Shown one piece after another: positions 1-10,276 of a DNA stretch of 64,000 bases. The translations under genes and the position numbers were made by a program. Numbering within the stretch: position 1 is the stretch's first letter; every line of letters starts with the position of its first letter. The stretch covers positions 1 to 64,000 of the forward strand of contig CAMAPN010000001.1 of assembly GCA_945860275.1 (NCBI GenBank). Direction: 5' to 3'. The stretch is from Bifidobacterium breve. Lineage in GTDB: Bacteria > Actinomycetota > Actinomycetes > Nanopelagicales > Nanopelagicaceae. Under the pieces are notes generated by a model. The model saw only the letters and a list, made by a program, of their open reading frames with translations, had not been told where the DNA came from and ran no database searches.

Positions 1-146
1 GAAGGATGTTCTAAAAGTAAAAGAGTTGACGGTGCGCCTTCTTCAAGAATCCTCTGGTGAGTCTCGCGCTGCAAAAGTAGGCCCGCTTCGTACTCGACCA
101 GCCCTACCCACGCAGTATCAAGTCGGGATTCGGTCGCTACGGCCAT
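1..146 (-). CDS. lipB: Octanoyltransferase LipB, N-terminal part (truncated by window edge)
   Basis: Reverse-strand translation from ATG at 146: MAVATESRLDTAWVGLVEYEAGLLLQRETHQRILEEGAPSTLLLLEHPS; LipB-type Y-x-x-x-x-x-LQ...LLLLEHP N-terminus. Not in ORF track because it runs off the edge. Confidence 0.85.
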   Translation of the reverse strand, partial: MAVATESRLDTAWVGLVEYEAGLLLQRETHQRILEEGAPSTLLLLEHP

Positions 147-277
147 GTCGGTTAGCCTACCCAAGGCAGAGGAATACGCCCTATTTCCGGCAAGCGAGAT
201 AGAATTGAACTCTATTGCCGGCCGCACTGCGGGCGAGCATCCACTTCTACCGTAACTTTTGAGAGGGCGGGGCAGCT

Positions 278-2473
278 ATGTCTACCGAGATTAACGAAGC
301 GACCATCGCAGAGCGAACGACCAAGGCGCGCAAGGGCCTCTGGATAGCCATCATCATCGTCTTTGGTTGGCTCGCGATTGGAGGAGTCTCGGGACCGGTC
401 TTTTCGAAGATTTCAACTGTCCAAGAGAATGACAACTCGGCTTTCTTGCCAGAGAGCGCCGAATCAACCTTGGCCAGCAAGATAACCGTTAAGTTCTCAG
501 ATCAATCCTCAGATCTCTTGCCCACCTTGATTCTCTTCCTCGGTGAGCTCAATCCGACAACAAACCCGGAGGCTTTTGCGCAACTCAATACCTATGCCGC
601 CTCCCTAGGCTCGAAGATTCTCCCCGAATCGAAGAAACCGCTCAGCCAATATTTCGCTCCGGGAGCACCCCTCCAAGCTATCCCTTCAGCAGATGGCAAA
701 GCTGCTCTCATCAATGTTCAGTTGAATTCAAAAATTGCTGGCGAGAATATTGAAGAGAAACCGCTACTGCCACTCATTATCGATTTCATTAGAAGCGATT
801 TGGAGAAAGAGTTCGCGAAAGCGGGAGTGGAAACCCACGTTACGGGCGCCGGTGGAATCTTCGCTGATCTCTTTGGCGCATTTGGATCGATTGATACAAA
901 GTTACTCTCCACTACTCTAATTGTAGTTGCCATCATTTTGATCGTTGTTTACAGATCTCCATTGCTTTGGATACTCCCATTGTTTACCGCTGCAACTGCA
1001 CTGGGTTTTGCCACCATGATTGTTTACTACCTAGCAAAAGCGGAAATCATTGACTTAAACGCACAGACTCAGGGAATCCTTGACGTTTTGGTATTGGGTG
1101 CCGCGACAGACTACGCCCTCTTACTTATTTCGCGTTATCGAGAAGAGCTTCATAAGTACAAATCTCGTTTCGTGGCTATGAGCGTCGCGCTTCGAGGCGT
1201 GGTCGAACCGATTGTCGCATCCGGCTCCACCGTCATTGCCGGCTTAATGGTTCTGCTCTTAAGTGATCTCTCAAGCAACCGTGGCTTAGGTCCCGTCGGT
1301 TCAATTGGCATTGCATGTGCAATGTTCGCAGCTCTTACTTTGTTGCCGTCGCTGCTAGTGCTCTTCGGTCGTTGGATTTTTTGGCCAAAGAAACCACGTT
1401 TTGAAAGCGAAGACGAGAAGTTATCTGGACTGTGGGCCAAGGTTGGGGATTGGGTTGATCGCAAACCTAAACCTATTTGGATTAGCACCGCGCTCCTACT
1501 GATCATTTTCGCTGGATTCTCGACCACACTTAAATCAGATGGCTTGGCACAAACAGATGCATTCACAACGAAGCCTGATTCGGTCATTGGTTTGGCAAAG
1601 CTTGGTGAACATTTCCCAAGTGGCGAGGGAACGCCAGTGGAGATTGTCGTTAAGGAAAGCGATCAGCAAGCATCCATTGCTGCTATCTCAAGAGTGAAAA
1701 ATGTTGCATCGGTCGTGCCGGTCACTAAATTCGATATGGCGACCATGTCTCCGACAAAAGAGGTAAAAGTTGTCGATGGCTCCGTCCTTCTGTACGCAAC
1801 TTTGGAAGTCGCCGCTGATTCGACAGAAGCTAAGAACACTATCCCGCTTATTCGCGAGGCGGCAAAATCGGTAAATCAAACGAGCTTGGTTGGTGGTCAA
1901 ACCGCTATCGGTTATGACGTCGATCAATCCTCTCGCCGCGATAACCGAGTCATCATTCCGATTGTGCTACTTCTCATCGCGCTAATTTTGGGAGTGCTCC
2001 TCCGAAGCATTCTTGCGGCAGGGCTACTACTTGTCACAGTAGTGCTCTCCTTCTTGGCAACCCTTGGCGTATGCGCGCTCGTATTCGAACATATCTTTGG
2101 CTTTAAAGGCACCGATGCGAGTTTCCCACTCTTCGCCTTCGTCTTCCTTGTGGCCTTAGGCATCGACTACAACATATTCCTTATGACTCGCGTCCGGGAA
2201 GAAGCGAAACGAATTGGCACTAAAGCCGGCGTCATCAAAGGTCTAACGGTCACTGGTGGCGTCATCACTTCTGCTGGAATCGTTCTTGCTGCCACTTTCG
2301 GCGTGCTCGGTGTGCTGCCTTTGGTATTCCTTGCAGAGCTAGGTTTTGCCGTTGCATTCGGAGTATTGCTTGACACGCTCGTTGTCCGTTCATTGCTAGT
2401 TCCCGCGCTCGTGCGAATTCTTGGGAGAAAGATCTGGTGGCCTTCCAAGCTCTCGAAAGAAGGACTTGATTGA
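278..2473 (+). CDS. MMPL/RND-family transporter
   Basis: 731 aa, two repeats of TM bundles with large extracytoplasmic loops, MMPL-like signatures (LGAATDYALLLISRYREEL; VALGIDYNIFLMTRVREE). Confidence 0.9.
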   Translation: MSTEINEATIAERTTKARKGLWIAIIIVFGWLAIGGVSGPVFSKISTVQENDNSAFLPESAESTLASKITVKFSDQSSDLLPTLILFLGELNPTTNPEAFAQLNTYAASLGSKILPESKKPLSQYFAPGAPLQAIPSADGKAALINVQLNSKIAGENIEEKPLLPLIIDFIRSDLEKEFAKAGVETHVTGAGGIFADLFGAFGSIDTKLLSTTLIVVAIILIVVYRSPLLWILPLFTAATALGFATMIVYYLAKAEIIDLNAQTQGILDVLVLGAATDYALLLISRYREELHKYKSRFVAMSVALRGVVEPIVASGSTVIAGLMVLLLSDLSSNRGLGPVGSIGIACAMFAALTLLPSLLVLFGRWIFWPKKPRFESEDEKLSGLWAKVGDWVDRKPKPIWISTALLLIIFAGFSTTLKSDGLAQTDAFTTKPDSVIGLAKLGEHFPSGEGTPVEIVVKESDQQASIAAISRVKNVASVVPVTKFDMATMSPTKEVKVVDGSVLLYATLEVAADSTEAKNTIPLIREAAKSVNQTSLVGGQTAIGYDVDQSSRRDNRVIIPIVLLLIALILGVLLRSILAAGLLLVTVVLSFLATLGVCALVFEHIFGFKGTDASFPLFAFVFLVALGIDYNIFLMTRVREEAKRIGTKAGVIKGLTVTGGVITSAGIVLAATFGVLGVLPLVFLAELGFAVAFGVLLDTLVVRSLLVPALVRILGRKIWWPSKLSKEGLD

Positions 2474-3492
2474 ACAAGCTACGAGTTGGACTAGTTGGCT
2501 ACGGCCTAGGCGGGCGCGTATTCCATGCACCTTTGCTCATAGGGGCAGGGTTTGAAGTCGCAGCAATCCTCACCAACTCTCCAGAGCGAATTGCTAGTGC
2601 AAAAACTGATGTTCCGAGCGCTGCAATCGTTGCGACGATGCAAGAGCTCCTTGCGCTTGAACTCGACCTCGTGGTGATTAGCTCTGCCAATCAAGTGCAC
2701 GCAGAGCAGGCGCTGAAATCAATAGGCGCTGGCGTGGCAACAGTTATCGATAAGCCCGTTGGACGAAATCTTCCTGAAACGAAGGCAATACTTGCCGCTG
2801 CAGAGAGCGCTGGAGTCAAGGCGTCTGCATTTTTCAATCGTCGCTGGGATAGTGATGCGTTAACGGTTAAGCGAATAATTCGTGAACGTTGCCTTGGGCC
2901 AATCCATCGCTATGAATCACGTTTCGAACGTTACAAACCAGAGATTGCCTCATTTGGTTGGCGAGATCAAAGCGATCAGGAGAGTGGCGGTGGGTGGCTT
3001 CTTGATATTCAGACGCATTTAGTTGCTGGCGCCCTCGATCTTTTTGGACCAGCGGAGGTTGCATTTGCTGCAATGCGAAATGTCCGCGGCGCATCCGATG
3101 ATGATGTCATCATCGTGTTGCATCACTTGATGGGTGTCGATTCTTATCTGACAGCTAGCGCCGTTTCAGGTTTCACTGGACCTCGCGTTCGCCTTTCTGC
3201 CCGAGGTGGAACAGTGGTGATTGACGAGCTCGATCCGCAGGAAGAGATGTTAAAGCGCGGCGAGATTCCGCACGGCGGTGAATGGAATTCACCAACGCAA
3301 TCAACGGCGAAGTTATACCGGGGCGATAATGAAAGTTTCGAAGTAGTTCCAGCGGAAAATGGAAATTATGTTGAGTTCTATCTCCAGGTAAGAAACGCAC
3401 TCACATCTGATGCCCCGATGCCAGTTTCTCATAAGGATGCCCTGGAAGTAGCACGCTTAATTGATATCGCTCGAGAGATTTCCTTGCGATGA
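2470..3492 (+). CDS. Gfo/Idh/MocA family oxidoreductase
   Basis: N-terminal Rossmann GLVGYGLGGRVFHAPLL, DKPVGRN motif; TTG start overlapping previous stop. Confidence 0.88.
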   Translation: MNKLRVGLVGYGLGGRVFHAPLLIGAGFEVAAILTNSPERIASAKTDVPSAAIVATMQELLALELDLVVISSANQVHAEQALKSIGAGVATVIDKPVGRNLPETKAILAAAESAGVKASAFFNRRWDSDALTVKRIIRERCLGPIHRYESRFERYKPEIASFGWRDQSDQESGGGWLLDIQTHLVAGALDLFGPAEVAFAAMRNVRGASDDDVIIVLHHLMGVDSYLTASAVSGFTGPRVRLSARGGTVVIDELDPQEEMLKRGEIPHGGEWNSPTQSTAKLYRGDNESFEVVPAENGNYVEFYLQVRNALTSDAPMPVSHKDALEVARLIDIAREISLR

Positions 3493-4661
3493 TTCTTGTG
3501 ATTGGCGGGGGATTGGCCGGCATTAGGGCCGCCCTCACCATTCAAGAAAGCGGTCAACAGGTCCATCTGGTGGAAGCACAGCCGAGCGCGGGTGGGCGAT
3601 TAGCGACAGAGATTGTTAATGGTTTTACGATTGATCGCGGTTTTCAAGTGATCAACCCTGGCTATAGCGAATTACGCAGACTAGATGTTCGAACACAGTT
3701 TCATCCGATTTCAGCAGGAGCGGTTGCGGTGATCGATGGTCGAACTACTTTTTTTGGAGATCCCCGGCGGGAATTGCGGAGCATTTCACGAGCGCTACCG
3801 AAAATCATCAACGATCCAAAACCGTTTTTCGGATTACTTAGAGGCGCTTTGTTGACGCAAGTTCGAGAGGGAGAGAGCGCTGATCAGTTCTTGCAAAGAT
3901 TAGGGGCAACCGGCGCGCCTTATGAGCAGCTCATCGAACCCTTCCTGCGCGGGGTATTCCTCACAGCGTTACCGGAGGTAGACGCGCGTTTTGCGCAGCG
4001 CGTGCTGCGCACGTTATTTCGCCACGTTCCAGGGTTGCCTGATGGGGGAGTGCAGGCGCTTGTCCAGGAGCTCCGCCATAGAGTGAAATCAATCCAATCA
4101 GGCGAGCGGGCCCTCGAGATTTCTCGAAGTGGTCGAGGATTCAATGTAAAGACCACTAACGCGACCTTCGCTGCGCGCAAAGTTATCGTGGCTACGGATT
4201 ACGCAAATGCTCAGCAATTCTCGAGCGCTATCCCTAAAGTGACCTTCGCTCGTTCGACTGCGTGGTATTTCACCTTGGAAGCGCAGATTTCTTATCAACA
4301 TCGGCTCCATGTCGCACCTCTAGCTTCAGGACCAGTCGTGACAGCAGTTGATGTTGCAGCTGTTGTGCCAAGTTACTCACCAGATGGCAGAGGGCTGCTT
4401 TCAGTGACAACGCTTGAGGAAAGTTCGGAGCGCGAGGTTCGTAACCACCTGCAACAAATCTATGGCGAATCCATTAACGGGGAACTGATCTCCCGAATTG
4501 ATATTGAGAGCGCCCTTCCGATTATTCCCCCAGGAGCGCGACGACGCGGAATACTTGAAGATGCGGGACTGATTTTTGCAGGAGATTACCTAACTGAGCC
4601 CTCACAAAATGGCGCACTACTCTCTGGACGTTTAGCTGGCGAGAGCGCAATTAATAATTAA
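3489..4661 (+). CDS. FAD-dependent amine oxidase/protoporphyrinogen-oxidase-like protein
   Basis: GGGLAGIRAALTIQESGQQVHLVEA FAD-binding motif and C-terminal FAGDYLTEPSQNGALLSGRLAGESA. Confidence 0.85.
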   Translation: MILVIGGGLAGIRAALTIQESGQQVHLVEAQPSAGGRLATEIVNGFTIDRGFQVINPGYSELRRLDVRTQFHPISAGAVAVIDGRTTFFGDPRRELRSISRALPKIINDPKPFFGLLRGALLTQVREGESADQFLQRLGATGAPYEQLIEPFLRGVFLTALPEVDARFAQRVLRTLFRHVPGLPDGGVQALVQELRHRVKSIQSGERALEISRSGRGFNVKTTNATFAARKVIVATDYANAQQFSSAIPKVTFARSTAWYFTLEAQISYQHRLHVAPLASGPVVTAVDVAAVVPSYSPDGRGLLSVTTLEESSEREVRNHLQQIYGESINGELISRIDIESALPIIPPGARRRGILEDAGLIFAGDYLTEPSQNGALLSGRLAGESAINN

Positions 4662-4668
4662 TTGATAG

Positions 4669-5553
4669 TTATTGCGCAGCAAGCTTTGCCAGCGCCGGCG
4701 CTAAATGTGGAAAATCAAAAACGAAACCAGCTTCATCCAGTACTGCAGGCAGCACTCGCTTCGAGCCGAGAATCTCCGTGGAAAATCCACCCAGGGTGAC
4801 CTTAAGTGCGAAACCAGGAACAGGCAGCAACGCGGGACGCTTGAGTGCGCGTGCGAGAGCTGCAGTGAATTCACTATTGGTCGCAGGATTTGGCGCGGTG
4901 AGGTTTACTGGACCGGAGATGTCATGATCGATTAAGAAATCGATGGCACGAACTTGGTCATGCACGGTAATCCATGACCACCATTGCTTTCCTGAACCGA
5001 GTTTGCCACCTAAACCAAACTTAAACAGCGGCATCATTCGACCAAGCGCACCACCGGTGGGATCAAGAACTAACCCCGTGCGAATCTTGGCCGTTCGCAC
5101 TGAAGGTGCTCCATCTGCAGCGCGCTCCCATTCGAGGCAGACTCGTGCAAGGAAATCATCCCCACCCCGATCATTTTCGGTAACAGCTCTATTGCCAGTT
5201 TCACCATACCAACCGATAGCGCTCGATGAGATTAGCGATTTGATTTTGAGTTGCTCTGCTGCATTGGCAATCGTTGTGGTGCCATAGAGCCGTGAATTGA
5301 GAATTTCTGCTTTGTAACTGGTGCTCCATCTTTTATCGCCAACTCCTGCTCCAGCGAGGTGAACGATGGAATCAACTCCTTCAAGAGCGACTAAATCAAC
5401 TTTGCCATCAATTGGGTCCCAGAATGCCTCATCTTTTGCCCGTGGTTCACGGCGAACTAATTTAATAACTGTGTCGCCTTTTCCGCGCAAGTGCGAAACG
5501 AGGGCTGAACCAATCAACCCCGAAGCGCCGGTGACGGCAATAGTTCGTGACAT
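4669..5553 (-). CDS. TIGR01777 family NAD-dependent epimerase/dehydratase (SDR39U1-like)
   Basis: TGASGLIGSALVSHLRGKGDTV; SSSAIGWYG; C-terminal DUF1731-like region. Confidence 0.88.
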   Translation of the reverse strand: MSRTIAVTGASGLIGSALVSHLRGKGDTVIKLVRREPRAKDEAFWDPIDGKVDLVALEGVDSIVHLAGAGVGDKRWSTSYKAEILNSRLYGTTTIANAAEQLKIKSLISSSAIGWYGETGNRAVTENDRGGDDFLARVCLEWERAADGAPSVRTAKIRTGLVLDPTGGALGRMMPLFKFGLGGKLGSGKQWWSWITVHDQVRAIDFLIDHDISGPVNLTAPNPATNSEFTAALARALKRPALLPVPGFALKVTLGGFSTEILGSKRVLPAVLDEAGFVFDFPHLAPALAKLAAQ

Positions 5554-5562
5554 GTTTATCTC

Positions 5563-7287
5563 TTAAAGACCAAGATCCGCTTCGAAGCGACCAAGCTCCA
5601 AGCGCTCTTTCAGAGTTCCAAGGAAGCGCGCTGCATCAGCACCGTCGACGATTCGATGATCGTAGGAGATCGCAAGATAAACCATAGAGCGAATCGCAAT
5701 CTTCTCTTCGCCATCAGCCTCAGTGATAACAACGGGACGTTTCACAATAGAACCAATGCCCAGAATTGCAACCTGTGGCTGGTTGATAATCGGCGTATCA
5801 AATAGCGCGCCACGACTTCCGGTATTGGTAATCGTAAAGGTGCCACCGCTTAACTCATCAGGGTTGATTTTGCTATCGCGAGTACGAAGCGCAACATCAT
5901 TAATCCGACGAGCAATACCACCTAGGTTGAGATCGCCGGCATCCTTGATCACTGGAACAAGCAAGCCGCGTTCGGTATCGACAGCGATACCAAGATTCTC
6001 AGTGCCGTGATAGACGATGTTCTCGCCATCGATTGAGGAGTTGACCACCGGGTGCTGCTTAAGCGCTTCACATACCGCAACTGCGAAGAATGGCAAGAAG
6101 GTGAGATTTACACCCTCACGCTCTTGGAACCCACCTTTAGCTTTTGCTCGAAGTTTCGCGATTTTCGTGACATCTACCTCGACGACCGTTGTGAGTTGGG
6201 CTGAGGTGTGAAGTGACTCGACCATCCGTGCAGCGATCACCTTACGAAGGCGCGTCATAGGTACGGTCGTGCCACGTAATGGCGATGCTGTGACGGTGGC
6301 AGAAGCTTTCGCCTTGTCATGTGGTGATGCCGCGGCTGGGGAGACTGGGGCAGCCGGAGCAGCTACTGGTGCGCTCGAGAGAGCGCGAGCGCGTTCTGCG
6401 GCATCATAAACATCTTGTTTACGAATTCGGCCACCAACTCCGGTGCCCGACACGTTCGCGAGATCAATCGACAATTCAGCTGCAAGCTTTCGAACAAGAG
6501 GTGTGACATATGAATCACTCTCCACACGCGATGCTGGCGCGGCAATGGTATTCATAGGCGCTGCTGCTGGAGTCACTGCTGGAGTCACTACTGGTGGTGC
6601 AACTGGAGCAACTGGAGCAACTGGAGCAGTTGGAGCAGTTGGAGCGGGGGCAGGTGGCGCGACGGGCGCAGGTGCGCTTACCTTCGCTGGAGCAACTGCG
6701 GAGCCAACCGCCGAGATTGCTGCGAGTTTGCCACCAACGGGGATTACTGAATCAGCCGGAGCGAAGATCTCACTAACTGTCCCGGCGACAGGGGAGGGAA
6801 TTTCGGTATCGACTTTATCGGTGGACACTTCAAGGAGCGCTTCATCCATGGCAATAGCATCGCCAACGTTTTTCAACCAACGAGTGACAGTTCCCTCGGT
6901 CACAGATTCACCAAGTGCTGGCATAACGACTATTTCATTTGCGCCACCCGAAGGGGATGCCGCTGCAGGTGCAGCGGGTGTTGCGGGTGCTGCGGGTGCT
7001 GCGGGTGCTGCGGGTGCGCTCGCAACTGCAGGCGCTGCCGGTGTAGCTGCACCATCATTGATAACAACAAGATCGGCGCCCACTGGAACAGTTTGATCGA
7101 CGGCTACGAGAATCTTGGCGACGGTGCCTGCAACTGGTGATGGGATTTCGGTATCGACTTTATCGGTCGACACCTCAAGGAGTGGTTCATCAACGGCGAC
7201 CTGGTCGCCCTCATTTTTCAACCATCGAGTAACGGTGCCCTCGGTCACGCTCTCCCCGAGCGCTGGCATCACAACATTAAATGACAT
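5563..7287 (-). CDS. sucB: 2-oxoglutarate dehydrogenase E2 / dihydrolipoamide acyltransferase with two lipoyl domains
   Basis: Two lipoyl domains ([19 protein letters not shown] twice), PSBD ([33 protein letters not shown]), catalytic [15 protein letters not shown]. Confidence 0.93.
   Translation of the reverse strand: MSFNVVMPALGESVTEGTVTRWLKNEGDQVAVDEPLLEVSTDKVDTEIPSPVAGTVAKILVAVDQTVPVGADLVVINDGAATPAAPAVASAPAAPAAPAAPATPAAPAAASPSGGANEIVVMPALGESVTEGTVTRWLKNVGDAIAMDEALLEVSTDKVDTEIPSPVAGTVSEIFAPADSVIPVGGKLAAISAVGSAVAPAKVSAPAPVAPPAPAPTAPTAPVAPVAPVAPPVVTPAVTPAAAPMNTIAAPASRVESDSYVTPLVRKLAAELSIDLANVSGTGVGGRIRKQDVYDAAERARALSSAPVAAPAAPVSPAAASPHDKAKASATVTASPLRGTTVPMTRLRKVIAARMVESLHTSAQLTTVVEVDVTKIAKLRAKAKGGFQEREGVNLTFLPFFAVAVCEALKQHPVVNSSIDGENIVYHGTENLGIAVDTERGLLVPVIKDAGDLNLGGIARRINDVALRTRDSKINPDELSGGTFTITNTGSRGALFDTPIINQPQVAILGIGSIVKRPVVITEADGEEKIAIRSMVYLAISYDHRIVDGADAARFLGTLKERLELGRFEADLGL
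6601..6645. repeat. 9-bp tandem repeat (aactggagc / agttggagc, 5 units) in sucB linker
   Basis: Direct reading: aactggagc x3 then agttggagc x2. Confidence 0.9.
6982..7017. repeat. 9-bp tandem repeat (tgcgggtgc x4) in sucB linker
   Basis: Four contiguous perfect units, encoding Ala/Pro-rich linker on minus strand. Confidence 0.9.
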
Positions 7288-7330
7288 CTTCTTCTCCTCT
7301 AGTCCCGTCTCGTCCCGCTAATCGTAATTA

Positions 7331-8695
7331 CTATCCGTGCGCGTGCAATGGTTTACCGGCCAAAGCAAGGTGCGCCTCGCCCATAGCCTCTGACATTGTG
7401 GGGTGGGCGTGGATTAACGGCGCCACATCATCTGCCGTCGCCTCCCAGTTGTAGATTAATTGCGCTTCGGCAAGAAGTTCACCGACTCGGCTACCGACCA
7501 TATGAACGCCTAGCACTGGGCCATTTTTCTCAGCAACGAGCTTGATGGATCCTGAAGTGCGCAGAATCTGAGATTTGCCATTTCCAGCTAAATCGTAGAC
7601 AAGCTCTACAACATCATGGCCACGCTCTCTCGCTTGCGCAGTGGTTAATCCAACTGAAGCAACCTCTGGTTCAGAGTACGTGACTCGTGGAACTCCATCA
7701 TAATTAATCGGACGCGGATTGAGTCCGGCAATCTCTTCAGCTACAAGAATTCCCTCGCCAAATCCAACATGTGCAAGTTGCAAGGTAGGGATGAGGTCGC
7801 CCACGGCATAAACGTTCGCAACATTAGTGCGGCACTTTTCGTCGACGAGAACATAACCGCGATCCATCGCCACGCCAATTCCTTCGTACCCAAGATTGGC
7901 TGATGTTGGTCCGCGACCAACAGAAACGAGCAGTAAGTCAGCCTCGAATTCGCGCCCATCTTCGAGCGCGACTTTAACCCCAGAGTCTGTAGGTGTTGCG
8001 CTCTTAAAGCGGACGCCTAATTCAAAGTTAATTCCTCGTTTACGGTATGCACGCTCCAACAACTTAGAAGTTGATTCGTCTTCGAGCGGAACCAAATGCT
8101 GTAAACCTTCAATGATGCGAACATCGGAACCAAAAGATTTCCATACGGATGCAAATTCGCAACCAATCACACCACCACCAAGCACGATGACGCTCTTGGG
8201 AACATAATCAAGTCCAAGGGCATGATCACTTGTCACAATGGTTTTTCCATTGATCTCTAAACCTGGAAGAGTCTTTGGATATGAGCCAGTTGCAAGCACA
8301 AGATTCTTGCCAGTGATCTTTTCACCGTTAACTTCCACCGTGTCTTTGGAAATAACCTTGCCATGTCCCTCGATGAAAGTGATGCCACGACTTTTTACCA
8401 AGCCTTGTAAACCTTTATAGAGTTTTGTGATGACGCCATCTTTATATGTATTGACGCCCCCCATGTCGATGCCGCCTAGCTCGGCAACAACTCCAAATTC
8501 GTGGGCTTCCCGAGTGTTATCGGCAATCTCGCCTGCATGGAGCAGGGCTTTGGTTGGGATGCAGCCGCGATGCAGGCAGGTGCCGCCAAGTTTGCCGGCT
8601 TCGATGAGGGCCACAGAAAGGCCAAGTTGCGCTGATCGAAGTGCACAGGCATAACCGCCTGATCCTCCACCAAGGATTACTACATCAAAGGACAT
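7331..8695 (-). CDS. lpdA: Dihydrolipoyl dehydrogenase
   Basis: GGTCLHRGCIPTKALLH redox-active disulfide motif, VIVLGGGVIGCEFASVW, C-terminal HAHPTMSEAMGEAHL. Confidence 0.95.
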   Translation of the reverse strand: MSFDVVILGGGSGGYACALRSAQLGLSVALIEAGKLGGTCLHRGCIPTKALLHAGEIADNTREAHEFGVVAELGGIDMGGVNTYKDGVITKLYKGLQGLVKSRGITFIEGHGKVISKDTVEVNGEKITGKNLVLATGSYPKTLPGLEINGKTIVTSDHALGLDYVPKSVIVLGGGVIGCEFASVWKSFGSDVRIIEGLQHLVPLEDESTSKLLERAYRKRGINFELGVRFKSATPTDSGVKVALEDGREFEADLLLVSVGRGPTSANLGYEGIGVAMDRGYVLVDEKCRTNVANVYAVGDLIPTLQLAHVGFGEGILVAEEIAGLNPRPINYDGVPRVTYSEPEVASVGLTTAQARERGHDVVELVYDLAGNGKSQILRTSGSIKLVAEKNGPVLGVHMVGSRVGELLAEAQLIYNWEATADDVAPLIHAHPTMSEAMGEAHLALAGKPLHAHG

Positions 8696-8765
8696 CTACT
8701 TACTCCTGACTGTTATCTGCCGTAGTAGTCATTTCTGGTTTACCTATGGGGTTATCTTCCCACTC

Positions 8766-10241
8766 CTAGCCAGCACTTGTGACCTCGGCAAAGTGGACCA
8801 GCGAGCGGATCGCAAAGCCCACCCCACCTACCGGGGTGTAGCCATGTGGTTGATCCTCATTGAAGGAGGGGCCGGCGATATCAAGGTGGAGCCAAGGCAG
8901 ATCGGCAGGGACGAACTCTCGCAAGAAGAGTCCAGCAACGAGCATTCCGCCCATTCGCTCCCCAATATTGGCAAGGTCAGCCACGGGGGAGTCCAGCGAG
9001 GGGCGAAGCTCTTCAGGCAGCGGCATCGGCCAGAAGCTCTCGCCAGCTGCTCGAGCAGCATGGAGGAACTCCTCTCGGAAAGCATCATCATTTCCCATCA
9101 CCGCAGCAGTTCTTTTACCAAGGGCAACTATCTGGGCGCCAGTGAGCGTGGCAACGTCGATGATGCCATCGAGCCCTTTAGTCACTTCAGCGGCGCGCAC
9201 CAAGGCGTCAGCGAGAATTAACCGACCTTCAGCATCAGGATTAAGCACTTCAACAGTTTTCCCGCCGTAAATCGTGATGACATCGCTAGGACGAGTGGCG
9301 CTTTCGCTCACCATGTTCTCAGCAAGTGGCGCCCACGCATCTATGGCGACGGGAAGTTTCAGGTGAGCAATCGCATTGATTGCACTGATAACTGCTGCCG
9401 CCCCACTCATATCTGATTTCATCGCTTCCATACCTTGCGCTGGCTTTAAAGCGAGACCACCAGTGTCAAAGGTGATTCCCTTGCCGACGAATGCAAATTT
9501 CTTCTTTGCTTTTGCTGGTTTATATGAAAGGTGCAGCAGCCGAGGTGGATTAGCAGATCCTTGGCCGACCGCAGTGATGCCGCCATACCCCTCCGATTTG
9601 AGTTGCACATGAGTTTTTACGCTCGCGCGCACGCTAGCGGGAAGAGCTGCCTTTGCGAGAGCTACAAATTTTTCAGGCGTGAGGTAGCTCGGCGGCATAT
9701 TGATCAAATCCCGCGAGAAACGAATCTGTTCAACGAGAATTTCAGTTCGCTTAATGCTCGCCGCTGCGCTCTTAATCGCACGTCCCGGTATAAATCCGAT
9801 CTTGGACAATGACGTGGGTAGTTTTTCAGCTCCTTTGAATTGATGAAAATGATAGGCACCCAAGGCTGCACCTTCAGTTACTGCTTTGAATTCATCGCCA
9901 TCCTTGCACGCGATGGCAAATGTTGCCCCCTTTTGCCCCAGTAGTGCGCGCGAGGCGACGCCTGCAGCTCGTCTTAATCCTTCTAAATCGGATTTCTGTG
10001 GAATTGCCACTGCCACGATTAATTGTCCGTCAGGATTGGTAAGTGAGCGGACCTCATCGCTTTTGCCTACCGCTTGCGAATTGGTGAGAGCTTTCACTAG
10101 CCATGCCTCTTCTTTCGATGTGAATGTAGAGGCGCTGGCGACTAACGTGATCGGCGACCCTTCGCGTGAGCATGTATAGCCGATGACAATTGGAGCAGAT
10201 TTACCGAGATCTCCCAGAGAGAGCTTTATCGAGAGTGTCAT
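8766..10241 (-). CDS. pepA: Leucyl aminopeptidase (M17)
   Basis: VGKGITFDTGGLALKP, NPDAEGRLILADAL signature. Confidence 0.95.
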   Translation of the reverse strand: MTLSIKLSLGDLGKSAPIVIGYTCSREGSPITLVASASTFTSKEEAWLVKALTNSQAVGKSDEVRSLTNPDGQLIVAVAIPQKSDLEGLRRAAGVASRALLGQKGATFAIACKDGDEFKAVTEGAALGAYHFHQFKGAEKLPTSLSKIGFIPGRAIKSAAASIKRTEILVEQIRFSRDLINMPPSYLTPEKFVALAKAALPASVRASVKTHVQLKSEGYGGITAVGQGSANPPRLLHLSYKPAKAKKKFAFVGKGITFDTGGLALKPAQGMEAMKSDMSGAAAVISAINAIAHLKLPVAIDAWAPLAENMVSESATRPSDVITIYGGKTVEVLNPDAEGRLILADALVRAAEVTKGLDGIIDVATLTGAQIVALGKRTAAVMGNDDAFREEFLHAARAAGESFWPMPLPEELRPSLDSPVADLANIGERMGGMLVAGLFLREFVPADLPWLHLDIAGPSFNEDQPHGYTPVGGVGFAIRSLVHFAEVTSAG

Positions 10242-10276
10242 GGTGAGAGCCTAACGATTCGAGGTAAATTGAGCGG

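Noticed and set aside
6443-7096. 217-aa plus-strand ORF with collagen-like [12 protein letters not shown] repeats
   Set aside because: Antisense shadow of the Ala/Pro linker and lipoyl domains of sucB; repeats reflect codon periodicity of the real gene.
8793-9270. Plus-strand ORFs of 136-142 aa
   Set aside because: Antisense to the clearly recognisable pepA; no family resemblance.
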